A stretch of 64,000 nt of DNA from Brugia malayi (Eukaryota; Nematoda; Chromadorea; Rhabditida; Onchocercidae). Positions within the stretch are counted from its first letter, which is position 1. The number at the start of each line of letters is the position of its first letter. The DNA lies in NCBI RefSeq assembly GCF_000002995.4, contig NW_025062479.1, positions 16,054,721 to 16,118,720 on the forward strand, read 5' to 3'. This document shows, piece after piece, positions 1-12,100 of this stretch. The notes under the pieces are model-generated. The model had not been told where the DNA came from. It saw nothing but the letters and a program-made list of their open reading frames with translations, and did no database searches. The position numbers and the translations under genes are program-made.

Positions 1-435
1 ACGCTAGAAATGAAAGTTCCATTTCGATCGTATTATGCTAGTTCTTAAGAAATTATTTTAAGACGGATAATAAACTTGCTCGAATGTTGAAAAGCATTAT
101 TAACTCATTATTTCCTAGCTAATCAGTGATTCGATAGCGCTTAGTGGATTAATACGGTTCATAATTTTTATATTTAACCTAGCAATCAAAGAAAAAAACG
201 AATAGTATTCTCAGGAAAAATTCTAGTTTTATTCTATTATTTTACATTACTTAAATTTTGAATTAACTTTAATTTTCTCTTTTGTTTTTTAAATTAAGCG
301 ATCACTATAAATACAAAATAGGTAAACACATATATTTTTTATCGCAGAATATCAACTGATTTAGATCTGTATCTATCTAACTATTAAGTGTTAATGAAAT
401 AATATAACTTTTTAATGATGCAATTTGTTTTCCAG

Positions 436-945
436 ACAGTTCTTGATCTTCCATGTCTAGCGATTGCTATTCAAGCAGAACAGCATCCGACGCTTTTCAC
501 TGATGATTCGGATACAGTTACTGCTCATCAAATTGATAGCGGTAGGGTTACAAAATTGTTCTGATCAATAACATCCGATTGCTAAGATACAATATGTCGC
601 TTAATAGAATACGATAGCTTTTAATGTTAACTATCACATCTCATCTATTAACATGTGAATTGAAAATGACTTCAAAAAAATTGAATTGAAGTTTGGTAAA
701 AAAAAGTTATCAAATAATTTTAAGGGACAACAACTGCCTGTGAGATATCAGAAACAGAAATATTGGCAATGCTTCCACCGGACTGGGCACTGAATACAGC
801 ACAAGGAATCGATGAAAGCAACTGGAATCAGAATATTTTATCTTGGTCACGTCTTTCATGTGGTTGGCTTGAGAAATTCTTCGATTCAATCTTTCCACCA
901 GATCAAACACAGGAAACAATTGCACCCTGCGGAACGAGCAGATAA
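436..945 (+). CDS. 3' end of an unrecognised spliced gene (last two exons)
   Basis: Two exons on the plus strand share one open frame. The first, 436-541, follows a TTTTCCAG acceptor and ends in phase 1 at a GTAGGG donor. It reads TVLDLPCLAIAIQAEQ and continues to AHQIDS. The second, 752-945, follows ATATCAG and reads ETEILAMLPPDWALN through FFDSIFPPDQTQ to CGTSR and a TAA stop. Joined, they give about 100 residues of acidic, Trp- and Pro-containing sequence with no membrane segment or motif I can name. The start and any further upstream exons lie outside the window or were not recognised in 1-420. The frame match and both splice sites support a real gene end; the product is unknown. Confidence 0.6.
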
Positions 946-2790
946 ATTCGATCAATGATGTTTTGAGCGAAATTTTAGAAAATTGATAAATTCAAATTCA
1001 AATATCAATCTGTACAGAAATGGGAAAGTTATTTAACATTATATTTTACATAAAATGAATCAGCACATTTTTTTTTTAAGTTCGAAATATTATTATGGCT
1101 GGAAGTAAATTATAATGGGTATACTGCAATATTTAATCAACCACAAACTTTTCACCACGGAATATTTCACAAATGACTGAAAAGTCATAAAGTTCCGTAT
1201 TAATGCTTGCCATAACTCTGACAGAACTATCATCACAGAAGTTACAGTGTATGAATACAATTTTAGCAATTGTAATACTTGTACGCAAGTTACTAAACAA
1301 TAAATACATAATTAATGTTAACTGTTAATTAATTATTTTTCTTCACATTCTTACTCGTCTTGTCGTATTGTTGATGACATGCCGTATCATATCTTTTCAT
1401 CTTAATTAACCATTGATTATGCTGGCAAAATAACGACTTAATGGAAAAACATAGTATAATACACACAAAATCTAACAGAAAATCTTTCAGTAACAAGATC
1501 AATCAATTAATTAATTGATCTCTTACTAAAATCCCTCAGTATTCATTTTATTCACTTTTTCTTCTATCAAATCCATCATTTATTAGCTTACTCCAGTCTA
1601 ACCTTTATGGTAATCTCGCAAGCAAATGTCGTCAACAATGTCGTCGAGAAATTGTGACAAAGACGCCATCTATTTACCATAGCGTTTTTAGCAATTGTAA
1701 TAATTGTACAACGCAAATTACTAAACAAAAAAACACATAAATAGTTTTTCGCCATATCTATTTAACGTCTTTAGCGCTTCCATCTCTCTTGTATCATTTT
1801 TTTTTTAACTGTAAATTATACTGACAACAGAATATGTCAATATCAATCACAGAAAGGATTTGCTTCCTGTTAAGCTAGTCATATAAGGTCGCTGAAAAAA
1901 AAAAAATGTCTTATCACGCATTTCTGTTGTTATGTGTCACTAATCACAAAGCGCCTGCAGAGATGTTAAGAACTCAAATTATTGATATTGATTAGGAAAA
2001 GTAGTCATGTTAAAACATGTTTTTGATTTATTCATCATAACAATTCATATAAAGAATTCCCCAAATGTATGTGTTAGCAATACTCATAAGATATAGACTT
2101 ACTTATCAGTAATTTATCAACTAATGCATTAAATTTTAGAATATTCTTCAGTCTAGCCATTGTAATTTAATTATTTAACAATTATTTTCGTGTTCGAAGA
2201 ACTCACGTTATATTCTCTTTTCATTACTTATCATTTTACCAGTACTTCGTAACTTCTGACTTTTCAGAATTAGAGGGATATTATTATATTCCTTGTTCAT
2301 ACATATGTTACACTCTCCTCTATTCAACAATAGCGTATTTGTCGATATATACATGCTGGTCATTTCCACTTGTCATGGTGATGTTTATAGATACACATTG
2401 CACCCTTCTCCGTTCAGTGATGGCGCATTTGTCGATATATGATGTGTTGGACATTTCCTCTTTTTCTCCAGTCATGTATTTTTTTTTCATCCTCTTCATC
2501 ACACAGATACTCTCTTCTACTGTTATCACTGCAACAGCACGTAAAATTAAATCACTATTCTCAGTAATGAATTACAATTCGAAATGAAATTAGAAAAAAA
2601 AAGTGATAAGTGGGAATATTTAGAAATGAAAGTGTAGAATTCTAAAGAATTGGAAATTTTAAAGTCTTGTCACATTAATTGCCTAATACTTAAATTTCAA
2701 ATCATATTAAATTGTTATTTGATTAAGATAATTGTATTTCATCTCATACTACTCTTTCTCAAATCCTTTAGTATTAAATAGATAACACAG

Positions 2791-2822
<32 letters not shown>

Positions 2823-3426
2823 TACGTTTCCATCGCATTTTAGCCACATTAAATTTCAAATCATATTAAAGTGTTGTTTGATTAAGCAAATTATATTTCA
2901 TCTTATGCTATTTTTTCTCATTCTCTTTTTTTTCGTCTATTATTTACGTCGTCTATTATTATTTCGTCTATTATTTTTTATCCAAAGAATTTAGAATAGA
3001 AAATTTGAAATTCATGCAAACATTTCGCACTTCTCATTGCTATATAATATCCTTTCTTGACATTCTCATTTAATCGATATAGAGGATTGTTAAGCAGAAG
3101 TGTTAGGATTGAGTATTTTATCGACGAATATTTATTTTCAAAATTCCTCATCAATAGACACGTCAGTTTGTTATACTTAACCACTGGATACTTGTTAAAT
3201 TCACTCTTGTTTATGTCAAATAAATAGACTTGCAGGTGCTTTACGCATATATGAAATAAGTTCCCAGTTGTTCACTGCTACTTACGATTTCTGGCACACA
3301 TTTTTTTTTTACTGTTTTTTTTTTACTTTGATATTTACCTCTTTACTCTTTACTGACAGTAAGAAAAATTTTTTTATGAGAAATAACTTCATCTCTTGAC
3401 CTTTGCGAACTTATTTTAATTTGCAG
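946..3426. other. Intergenic region, AT-rich, no gene seen
   Basis: No exon pair with matching splice phases was found on either strand. The stretch holds homopolymer runs, a (GA)n tract at 2795-2822 and loosely repeated phrases such as GCATTTGTCGATATAT near 2330 and 2425. The right edge ends in TTTGCAG at about 3420-3426, which serves as the outron or 5' splice acceptor of the LRRC59-like gene. Confidence 0.6.
2795..2822. repeat. (GA)14 microsatellite
   Basis: An uninterrupted GA dinucleotide tract in the intergenic region upstream of the LRRC59-like gene. Confidence 0.95.
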
Positions 3427-3432
3427 GAAGAA

Positions 3433-6400
3433 ATGAGTGTAGAGCTTTCTTTCAAAGATTTGAAAGCACTTTTGGATGATAATAACATAGATTTAAGTAT
3501 GCGTCAGCTGGTATCCATCCCAGTAAAAGGTTTGGTAAGCTTTTGGTTTTATAAAAAGTTCATTATTATAGTTAAACATTTGATACTGTTTTGTCCCATA
3601 AACCGTCCTTTACGAATGAATTAGGAAATACTTTTCGATGTTTCAGACTGTGTATGGAATTTGACTGTTTTCTATCTCAATACTTTACGGTATACGCTAT
3701 AATTACAGAGTAAAATTCCGCGTGCTACATATCTCGACTTTTCGAACAATTTAATAACATCGATTCCATCAGATTTCTGCCTATTAACGCATGTTACCAA
3801 GTTAGATCTTAGCAACAACCATATCGTCCATTTGCCAGAAGAATTTGGCAAACTAATCAACCTAGTTCATCTTGACCTTTATAAAAACGAAGTTGAGGTT
3901 AAGTAATATTCAATATGTCTTTTACTTTTTGCGAACTTTTTTCTTAACAAAAAAAATTTGACTGTTTTTGATACAGGCTATGAATTTCAATGATAGCTTT
4001 GCTTTAAAAGTTTACATTAGACATTTGTTTAGTTTGCATTCCATAATTCCAAGTATAAATAAAAGAAGAATTGAGGTCATTCATATTGGCAAAACAATCT
4101 ATAGTATTTCAGGAACTCCCTTTATCTTTCGGTGAACTGGCTTCACTAAAATGGTTAGATCTGAAAGGCAATCCTTTGGAATTAGAACTTTCACAAGCAG
4201 CGGGCGAGTGTTTGAATGAAAAAGGTTGCAAAACGGCTGCTTTGAATGTTGTACGACTCATGCGTGATCGGTCCGTCAAACAACAACGACTTCTTGAAAA
4301 ACAGAAATCTTCCAAAAGACGTATTTATGTTTCTGTTCTTTAAATATTAGCATTGTTATTACTGATATGGATGTATAAATTAGGTCTACAGTTTTGAAAT
4401 GATTTATAATTGAATCGTTTTAAGATTATGTTGATGAGAAGTAATGTAGCGTATTGCGGTTTTTCAGAGTGCAAAAATTTTTTGGTAGTCATATTGCTAT
4501 GAGAATCGATGACTAAAAGGAATAAAATCTTTGAAATTAAAGTAAGTTATCGTAATTGAAATTGAAAAACGGTGTCTGATTTAATTTCTTTTAGAATTCG
4601 AAGACAGCGATGTAGGCAATCATGTGTTAACTGTTCAAAAAGAAAAAACAAAAAAAAAGAAAAACAAGCACCGAGATCTGGTCATTGAACATTTGGAACC
4701 AATTATGGTACATGCACAGCAAAGTGGTAATTTCACTGTATATTCAAATCATCACATTACATTTTGAATATAATATTCGTATTCTTATTTTATGAAATTT
4801 TGCTTTTTATAATGACTTGTCTGTTGAACATTCTACCGATTCTATCGGTCTTTGAAAGTTTCAAAGAAAAACCTAGCTAATTGCATCATTATGTGTCAGA
4901 ATATAAATATTCATTTCTCATTAAACAATAGTCCCCATTTCTAACATGTGCTTAATTCTAGTACCTCAGACGATACCAAAGAAGGACGAAAAAGTATCTT
5001 ATGAAACAAAAAGAAACGAAAAACGCAACTCGAGTAATGGCCAGTCCTTTTTCTTTTCCAATTATATGCAAACCGACAAGTTCTTTTCTTTGCAGTTTGC
5101 TTGTTGTAGACTTCTCTCGTTTAAAATTATGACAGAAGCTGAAGTATTTGCTGGTTAAAGGTGTGATTTAATGTCGCATTTTGTTAGCTGTGATTGCAAT
5201 ACTGTTTACTTCATAACTAATACGAGCTAACACAACAATCAAAATGCATAACTTTCTATCGTGAAATTGCTAATGAGAAATAATTTGTTGATTGAGTGTT
5301 GGATAAAATGGTGCTATTAAATTCATGGAATTTATTTGGAAGTAGTAAGGGTTAGATATAAATTAGTGCGGTAAACATTTTCTATTTCAGTGATGTCGTT
5401 TTGGTGGAGAATTTTAACTGTTTCATTCCTCTTCACATTAGCTGTGTCTGTATTTGCTGTTGTTATGGTAGTGACCAATTGTTTTAGTGAACCACAGAGC
5501 TGGTCCTTGTTATCAAGACCGTTCTGCGAAGATCTACAAACACTACTAACAGAACATTCAGTTGGTTTAAATTTTATGCTTTCTTAAATATAAATTTAAC
5601 TGTGCAAATTTGTCATTTTTACCTTATCTGTGTTTCTAACTTCCCTAAAATTATTTAATTTTATTAAATTACCAAAACTGGAAGACATTTATTATTTACA
5701 TGATGTAGGGAAATTAAAAAAAAATTATTTGGCGTTGTAGAACTTTAAGCTTAATCGGTTTCCAGTTTCCACTAACGATTTCTGGTAATTTCTTCCTTTC
5801 AATCACATCGTTGTTGAAATACTATATTGATGCTGCTGGTGTAGCTTGGCAGGAATTCGAACAAAAGGCTGATTTAGTAGCTTTTGTTAAAGATTCTTAT
5901 TTTGTACTTTATATGAAATTGGTCTCAGTGGGATTATTGGTGCAAGGCTACGCAGTATACAAGGCATGTTCCCATTCAAATGTTTTTTTTTTTCGAAATT
6001 TTGGTAACCTGAATTAATTCATATAATTCCTTCTAATATTTTTCAGATATTTTATTTATATGCTCAGGAAAGCCATGACGCTGTCATGAAGGGTAGATTT
6101 CCGTTAAGCATAAGATAGTTTACCGAATGTTTTGAGTACGGTTGCATCTATACCTGTTTTGGTACAAAATCTTGTAGGAATAATTGTTTATCCTATTTAG
6201 CACTTAACTTTCTGATATTTCTCAGAAAGCAATAGAAAAAACTGCATGTTCGGTAAGCCGAACAAGAATTCGAAGATTCATAATATAAAAAGATTTATTT
6301 CATAATAAATCCTGCTAAGAACTCTTCCTGCAGTGCAACTTTCGGAAGTTTTCCCAAAAAATGAGTTTTATCCATTTTATTGAAAACTTAAGTGTTTCGA

Positions 6401-6925
6401 ATATTTTCAAATGCTACTTTCTTATAGTACGACAGTTTCATGACTTTTTACAATGCGTATGCTGCGGATGCTGTAAGTAATGTTCTGAAGAATATGTGGC
6501 TTTTACTGAGGATATTTGGTTTGATGATTGCTGATTTATTGATGTTTGTTGTTGGTAAGCACTGGTTATATGTGTTTCTTGAAGTAAATGATAATTTACT
6601 TAAAGTTTGAAAAGTGATGTTTCGATTGGGTTTTTGAGATGGAAACCTATTAGTAAGAATTCATCCCGCATGAATTATTCCAAAATTCTGTGGTGTAGGA
6701 CTGGAAACTTAGAGTTACACAGTGTCACTATTGTTAACAAGACCATATGAAGAGAGTTTTTGAAGTTACCACTATTCAACAAACGATTTGCATTTTGTGA
6801 AAGTATTATTTACAGGCGAGAGTTTGTTATTTATTTCATCAGTAGTTGAAACGATATTTACGTATGCATACAGAGGTGATCAACTGGCGGAAGTACTGCA
6901 AAACTGGTGGAATAAGGTGAAATAG
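3433..6925 (+). CDS. LRRC59-like leucine-rich-repeat ER membrane protein
   Basis: Eleven exons join in one frame to about 455 residues: 3433-3534, 3709-3897, 4113-4320, 4595-4726, 4962-5033, 5391-5560, 5766-5954, 6047-6092, 6230-6252, 6428-6554, 6816-6925. The N-terminus resembles LRRC59 (DLSMRQLVSIPVK, then LDFSNN, LDLSNN and LDLYKN repeats, then LKWLDLKGNPLE with a GECLNEKGCK cap). A Lys/Arg-rich cytosolic stretch follows (KEKTKKKKNKHR) and then a hydrophobic span, FWWRILTVSFLFTLAVSVFA. In the family this is a single-pass ER tail-anchored protein linked to ribosome binding and nuclear import. The start follows a TTTGCAG acceptor by six bases, suggesting trans-splicing. Uncertain points: exon 5 may extend to 5153, exon 7 may end at 5963 with a GC donor, and exon 9 uses the second of two close acceptors (6225 or 6229). 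If exon 8 is not spliced, the frame stops at 6118. The tail has further hydrophobic segments absent from the human protein. Confidence 0.85.
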
Positions 6926-8318
6926 AGCAATGATAGATCTTTTGCTTTTGTTGAGCTAAATACCTTTTCTTCCTCTTATGCTTTGCGGGTATTTATGTTT
7001 CTTTTATTATGTATCAGTTACGTGCAGAATGAACCTTTTTTACAATTACAAACAGTAAAAAACATGTTAATTCGTAAGCAATCTTCTATTTGTTGTCATT
7101 TCTGCAAATCATTCCATTTTTCGTTCATACTATGAGAAACGTTCGGATGAACAAAAATTTTTATTTTTATTTCATCATAGACAGTGGAAAAATGGTACTA
7201 TGAAATTAGTAGATATATTTCGTTATGTTGATTCATATTATTGTGATTCATAAAACTGCACGAATTTCTTTTTCGCTGTCAAGTGCATCAGTTACATGTC
7301 TATAATTGGTTTACTCACAATATTGAGTACAGTGTTAGTCAAACTGGTATTTATTAGCTGGAGTGTTTGTAGGACTTGGCATCTGTTAACTTAGTGAAGT
7401 ATGATATTGCAATATATTATTATGGAATGCCTTTTACATCAGTAGATTTTTCATTCAAACTAGCGGTTCAGTTCTACATAAAATGCCAATCTGTTTATAT
7501 TTTCTTGTCTGGGAGAGCAAACTGAAGCAAAAAATAAGAAAAATTCATGCAGCCTTAGTTAAAGGACTATTCAGCGCATCCAAGCTGAATTGATCGGAAA
7601 TTTTTATAAACGAGGAAAACCAGTTTAAATCTCTAAATCCTTTTAAAAAGGCTTTCAATACAGACTTCTCGACATCATATTGTGCTACTATCATTTCCCA
7701 GATGTTCAGTACACTTCTAACACCGGAGCAAGTCTTTAACAACCGGATTTTTCGTAGATCGGCCTTTTTAGTCTGGAATCTTCGCTAGCTAACATTAGGG
7801 AAATATTAAATACGATGAGTTCAGCCCCATCAATGCGGCCCGGGTTTTAGATTTCCTCATCTATGTTTCCAACAATGCTGAAATTCTATAGGCTGGAGAT
7901 TGGGAATGAGATCTATTGAAAATTTTTATCAGAAAATGGGCGAAACAAATGCTTACCGTTTTCGGCTTAAAAAAGTATGGCTTTGTATCCTTTTGAAATA
8001 GAAATTGTAGATTGTGTATTTAACCACAAGATGTCTTCTATTTTTAGACTTGGTTCCTATGATGAATACTTGTTCCTATCACAATCAGACATAAGCAGAA
8101 AGAGTTCTAAGGCTGTATTATTAAACATTAAAGATTACGCTTCGTTTCAATATTACAATTGCATCTAATTAAATGATATTGAAATTCCAAAGATTTATTT
8201 AAAAGAAAAAATAGTTGTGTCTCTACCCAATTAGTTATTTAATATACCATTAAGTATGAGGACCGTAAGTTAAAATACTAAGCTTAAGCATTTCTTTCGG
8301 TTATTACCGCTGTGTAAG

Positions 8319-8358
8319 AAATATAAGAATTTAAAGCGTGCTTTAAATTCTTATATTT
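8319..8358. repeat. Perfect inverted repeat, 19-bp arms, 2-base loop
   Basis: The left arm 8319-8337 (AAATATAAGAATTTAAAGC) is followed by GT and its exact reverse complement at 8340-8358. It directly abuts a second palindrome at 8359. No flanking target-site duplication or transposase was seen. Confidence 0.95.
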
Positions 8359-8399
8359 GTGGTAAAATAAGGTTTTCTGAGAAAACCTTATTTTACCAC
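8359..8399. repeat. Perfect inverted repeat, 20-bp arms, 1-base loop
   Basis: The left arm 8359-8378 (GTGGTAAAATAAGGTTTTCT) is followed by a single G and its exact reverse complement at 8380-8399. It starts at the base after the preceding palindrome ends, so the two form one 81-bp double-hairpin unit. Confidence 0.95.
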
Positions 8400-9150
8400 T
8401 GTTTTTTATAATTAGATCACTGACATTACTGGCAACCTGGTTAGCATTACCTGGACGAAAACTGGACAGGCATGAGTAAAAGGTCTAAAGAAAAAACTGA
8501 AAATTTAAATAGTTTGAACAATCTCAAAGGCAAGAGGGGAGGAAAAAGCCTTTACAAATACATTAAATATCATGTAAAATGCATTTCTTGCAGTTCAAAA
8601 AAAAAAAAAAAAAGCTATGTTGATGTTAACTTGAATGCAGCTTAATGGAAATTGAAACCAAATGCAGAGCAGAAGCAGTGAACAACTTGTTAATCTATTC
8701 AATAAAAGGAAAAATGGAAGTTCGAGAGAAATCTGATACTAATGTTAAACATGATTAATGAAACAATTTCGAAACCAACAAAATCACAAAAAGGAAGGTG
8801 GACTTCGCAGACTTGCACGTAAGAAACAACTTGCAGATGCCATCTTGAGGTTCGTTCACAAAAAAATGGGAAAAATAATTTACACTGTACCCAAAGAAAC
8901 AACAGACATATACATATGGACATTGATAAATAGATAAACAAGTGATCTGAGAAATTTTACAAATCTCACACGAATCGTTTAAATTATCAGGATTTTTTTT
9001 TTAAGAAAAAAATCTTGAGATATGAAGTATGCACGAAAATGAGATCTGTGAGACAAGTCTAAATTTAGCGATAACTACTAGTTGATAGACGGTACAGAAA
9101 AAAAAGAAAAAGAACATTTCGCACAACTCTCAGTCTGAATTTGATAAGCT

Positions 9151-12100
9151 TCAACTGCTAATTCCGCCGATGGAGTCCAGAATGTGCATGGAGTTCCTCG
9201 AACTGATTTCATCTGGAGATGATGTAGATGGCTTGTCAACTTTATCACCGTCTAAGGAAACCTGCAAAATTGTTTTGTTAAAGCTTACAAGAATTACGAG
9301 TAAGTTAAAATAAAATCACTATATATGGAAATTCTGAACTGTTTATCATACATTCAGAGTGATTCTTTGAGCTTACTAGATTCCAAAGATAAATTTGCAA
9401 AAAACATACGATGTCACCAAAATAGCCGTTTAGCCTTTCCATCATTGCTGCAAATGCATTCTTCAGCATGTTATGGTATTCAACTTGATCTTCACCAATG
9501 GCCGCTTCATTTGCTTCTAAAGCTTCTGCACAAACCGATACAAGAGATCTGCAAAAAAAAGGAACAAACCTGGTTCCACGAAATGCATTTGAAATTTGGG
9601 TTTTCAGCTGCTTAATTCGAATGAATTGAAATTTTGATTATGAAACTCTTTTCATATATCCTACTATAGTCGTGGGATGGATACAAAGGAAACTTTCAAG
9701 AGCCTTGACCTCATATACATTAAAACACTACCTGAACGCATCAGCCAATTTTTCAATACCACTTCGGCCATAAAGAATTTTCTGCGTTGGTGTAGTAAAT
9801 GCTTCTGCATAGGCAAGAGGACCAACATTCACCTGCAAACAGGCTCGTATCTTAAAGCACAAAAATTTTCAAAAAATTTTAAACTAAACAGTGAGGCTGA
9901 CAAAACTCCATTTCATAAAAATAGTAAAAAATTTTCAACTGCTGAAGATATGAAAAACTCATCTTTTAATGTGAAGTAAAAGAATGAACCAATGCTAACA
10001 GTAGGTTGCACAGCGCCCTGCAACAACAATTGCAATCCTTTGACATCCAGACGTCTTTTTGGCTCACCAGTGGCTGAAGCTGCGTCTAATATTCGTCGCA
10101 ATTGTTTTGATTTGAAAATCAATTTATCACATGCTAATTCTAACGGTGATAACGATGTTTCAGACTGATTCACGACGCGTGAACGGCGTCGTGTATTCGG
10201 GAAGCTATCTTCTACTGAAATCTTCCAGTTCTTAATTTGAAAAAGGAAAAAACAGAACAATGGAAAAAATAATTCACTCCTTCTATCCCCATTGCTAAGA
10301 CCTAACAAAATGGATGAAAAGTGAGTGAAATTGAAAATTTTAATTTTCCCAGTTGTTAGAGAAATAAACAAACTTTCACCCGTAATAAAAATACGTTTAA
10401 GTGCTTGTCGAGCGACTTGGGGTGCATTGGCTGCCACTTTTTCATCAATCATCGATACTTCATAAAAGAAATCTCGCATGTTTGTATGAGCTTCATAGCT
10501 GCTAACGTCATAACCATTCATGCACGGTTCAACATGCATCATTTGTACATAAGCTATCGATTCATCCAATTTGGTTTCATCAATCTTTAAGAAATTAAAT
10601 TGAATCCAATTTGGTTTCATCAATTTTTAAGGAATTATTTATTCAATTTATTTCTTTTTAAAATGATCCTTCTGTTAAGCGTTTATTCTATTTCAATCTA
10701 GAGCAATAGAAATCTGTTTGATGCTTTAAAAAAAAACAACACAGATGCGAAAATGTAGAAGGAAATTTATAGTGCGAATTACGCCATTTTTCAATTCAAG
10801 TAAATTGCAAAATAGACAACTCTCAAAAAGTTGAAAACAAAAATATAATTAAGAATTATACGAATAGTATAATCTCAAATTTATATCACTTAAAATGTAG
10901 GATGAAATATGAAAAAGGATCAAAAAGCTCAACAAAATATTTGGAAGAAAAAAGAAAAATTTGCACTTCTCTTCCTGCAATAATTTGTACTCGATTATGG
11001 CCAAGAATACAACGGCATGCATCCGTCATACGCTCACAGGCTTCTGCCAACGAGGTATGACCTACTTCACGATAAACCCACTCAGTAGCGTGTTGCACCC
11101 TAAAACTAGGATCAACCAATTAAATATATAAAATTCAAATCAAATAATTCTCATGCTGATTTTAGAAACAATTCACAGCTCGACTAAGTAGCATGTAAAG
11201 TTGAAAAAGATGACGAAAGAGAGGAGACTGAGCTTATTTCACTCGTATTTCTCAAATTTGAAGCTGCAGCTTTACTGAAGTTGTGGTTTTATTGGTTACT
11301 GAAAGTAAAGACTTTGAAGTAGAAATGATTTTAAGTAACAAATGCATTAAGGTCGTACCCAAAATGTTTAGGTCCATAGAAAAGTACTTTAAAATACGTT
11401 CCAAGATGTCGTTTGCCACTGACTTTCATTTGATCAGCTAAGGCAAATGTTTGTTGCAATTCGGCATATATACCAACCAAAGCCTAATAGAAAGGAATTT
11501 TTGATTTCCAGAAAAATGGAATATTCTTAACCAAAGTTAAATTGAAACTTTTCTGCACAGGAAAAGAACTTACTCGGTAATTTTTTTGTTGTTCATATAT
11601 TGGAATTGCTAAACGACAAACCGGTCCCACTGCTTCATATCGTTCAGCCATGATTAACGTTTGAACTAATTTTTCTACTTTTGTGGTGAAAGTGTCCTAA
11701 AAATCAGGAGTCAAGATTCCCGAGTTTGCTTTCAACCAAATTATTCACATATTCTATGAGCTTACCAAACTGAATCCTGCTTGCTGTATAATTTCTGAAT
11801 CTGTATCATTTACAATTTCTTCCTTAGCTATCGTATCATTGATACAAGCCAGCAAATCCCAGTCAATTTTCGCACATCCTGCTTTTATAAATGTACGAAA
11901 TGAATATATGCACTCAGTTTTTAAAATAAATACCTAGACACAATATGGAAATCAAAATTTTGGACTTTTAAATAATATACCGTCATGTAAATCACATGCG
12001 TATGACAATTGGTGATCATCCATCTCTTTAAAAAAATTCATAATTACCAAGAATAAATAAAGAACAATTATATTTAAATAGAAGATTTCAACTAAATGCT

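Larger units (their letters stand above)
6926..9150. other. Convergent intergenic region
   Basis: Lies between the 3' ends of the LRRC59-like gene (plus) and the DOCK gene (minus). I find no spliced coding exons; short open frames at 7545-7742 and 7977-8168 lack splice context and family similarity. The notable content is the pair of perfect palindromes at 8319-8399. Poly(A) signals for both genes are expected here. Confidence 0.6.

Noticed and set aside
9325..9979. Plus-strand open frames at 9325-9615 and 9677-9979
   Set aside because: They are antisense shadows of DOCK DHR2 exons on the minus strand.
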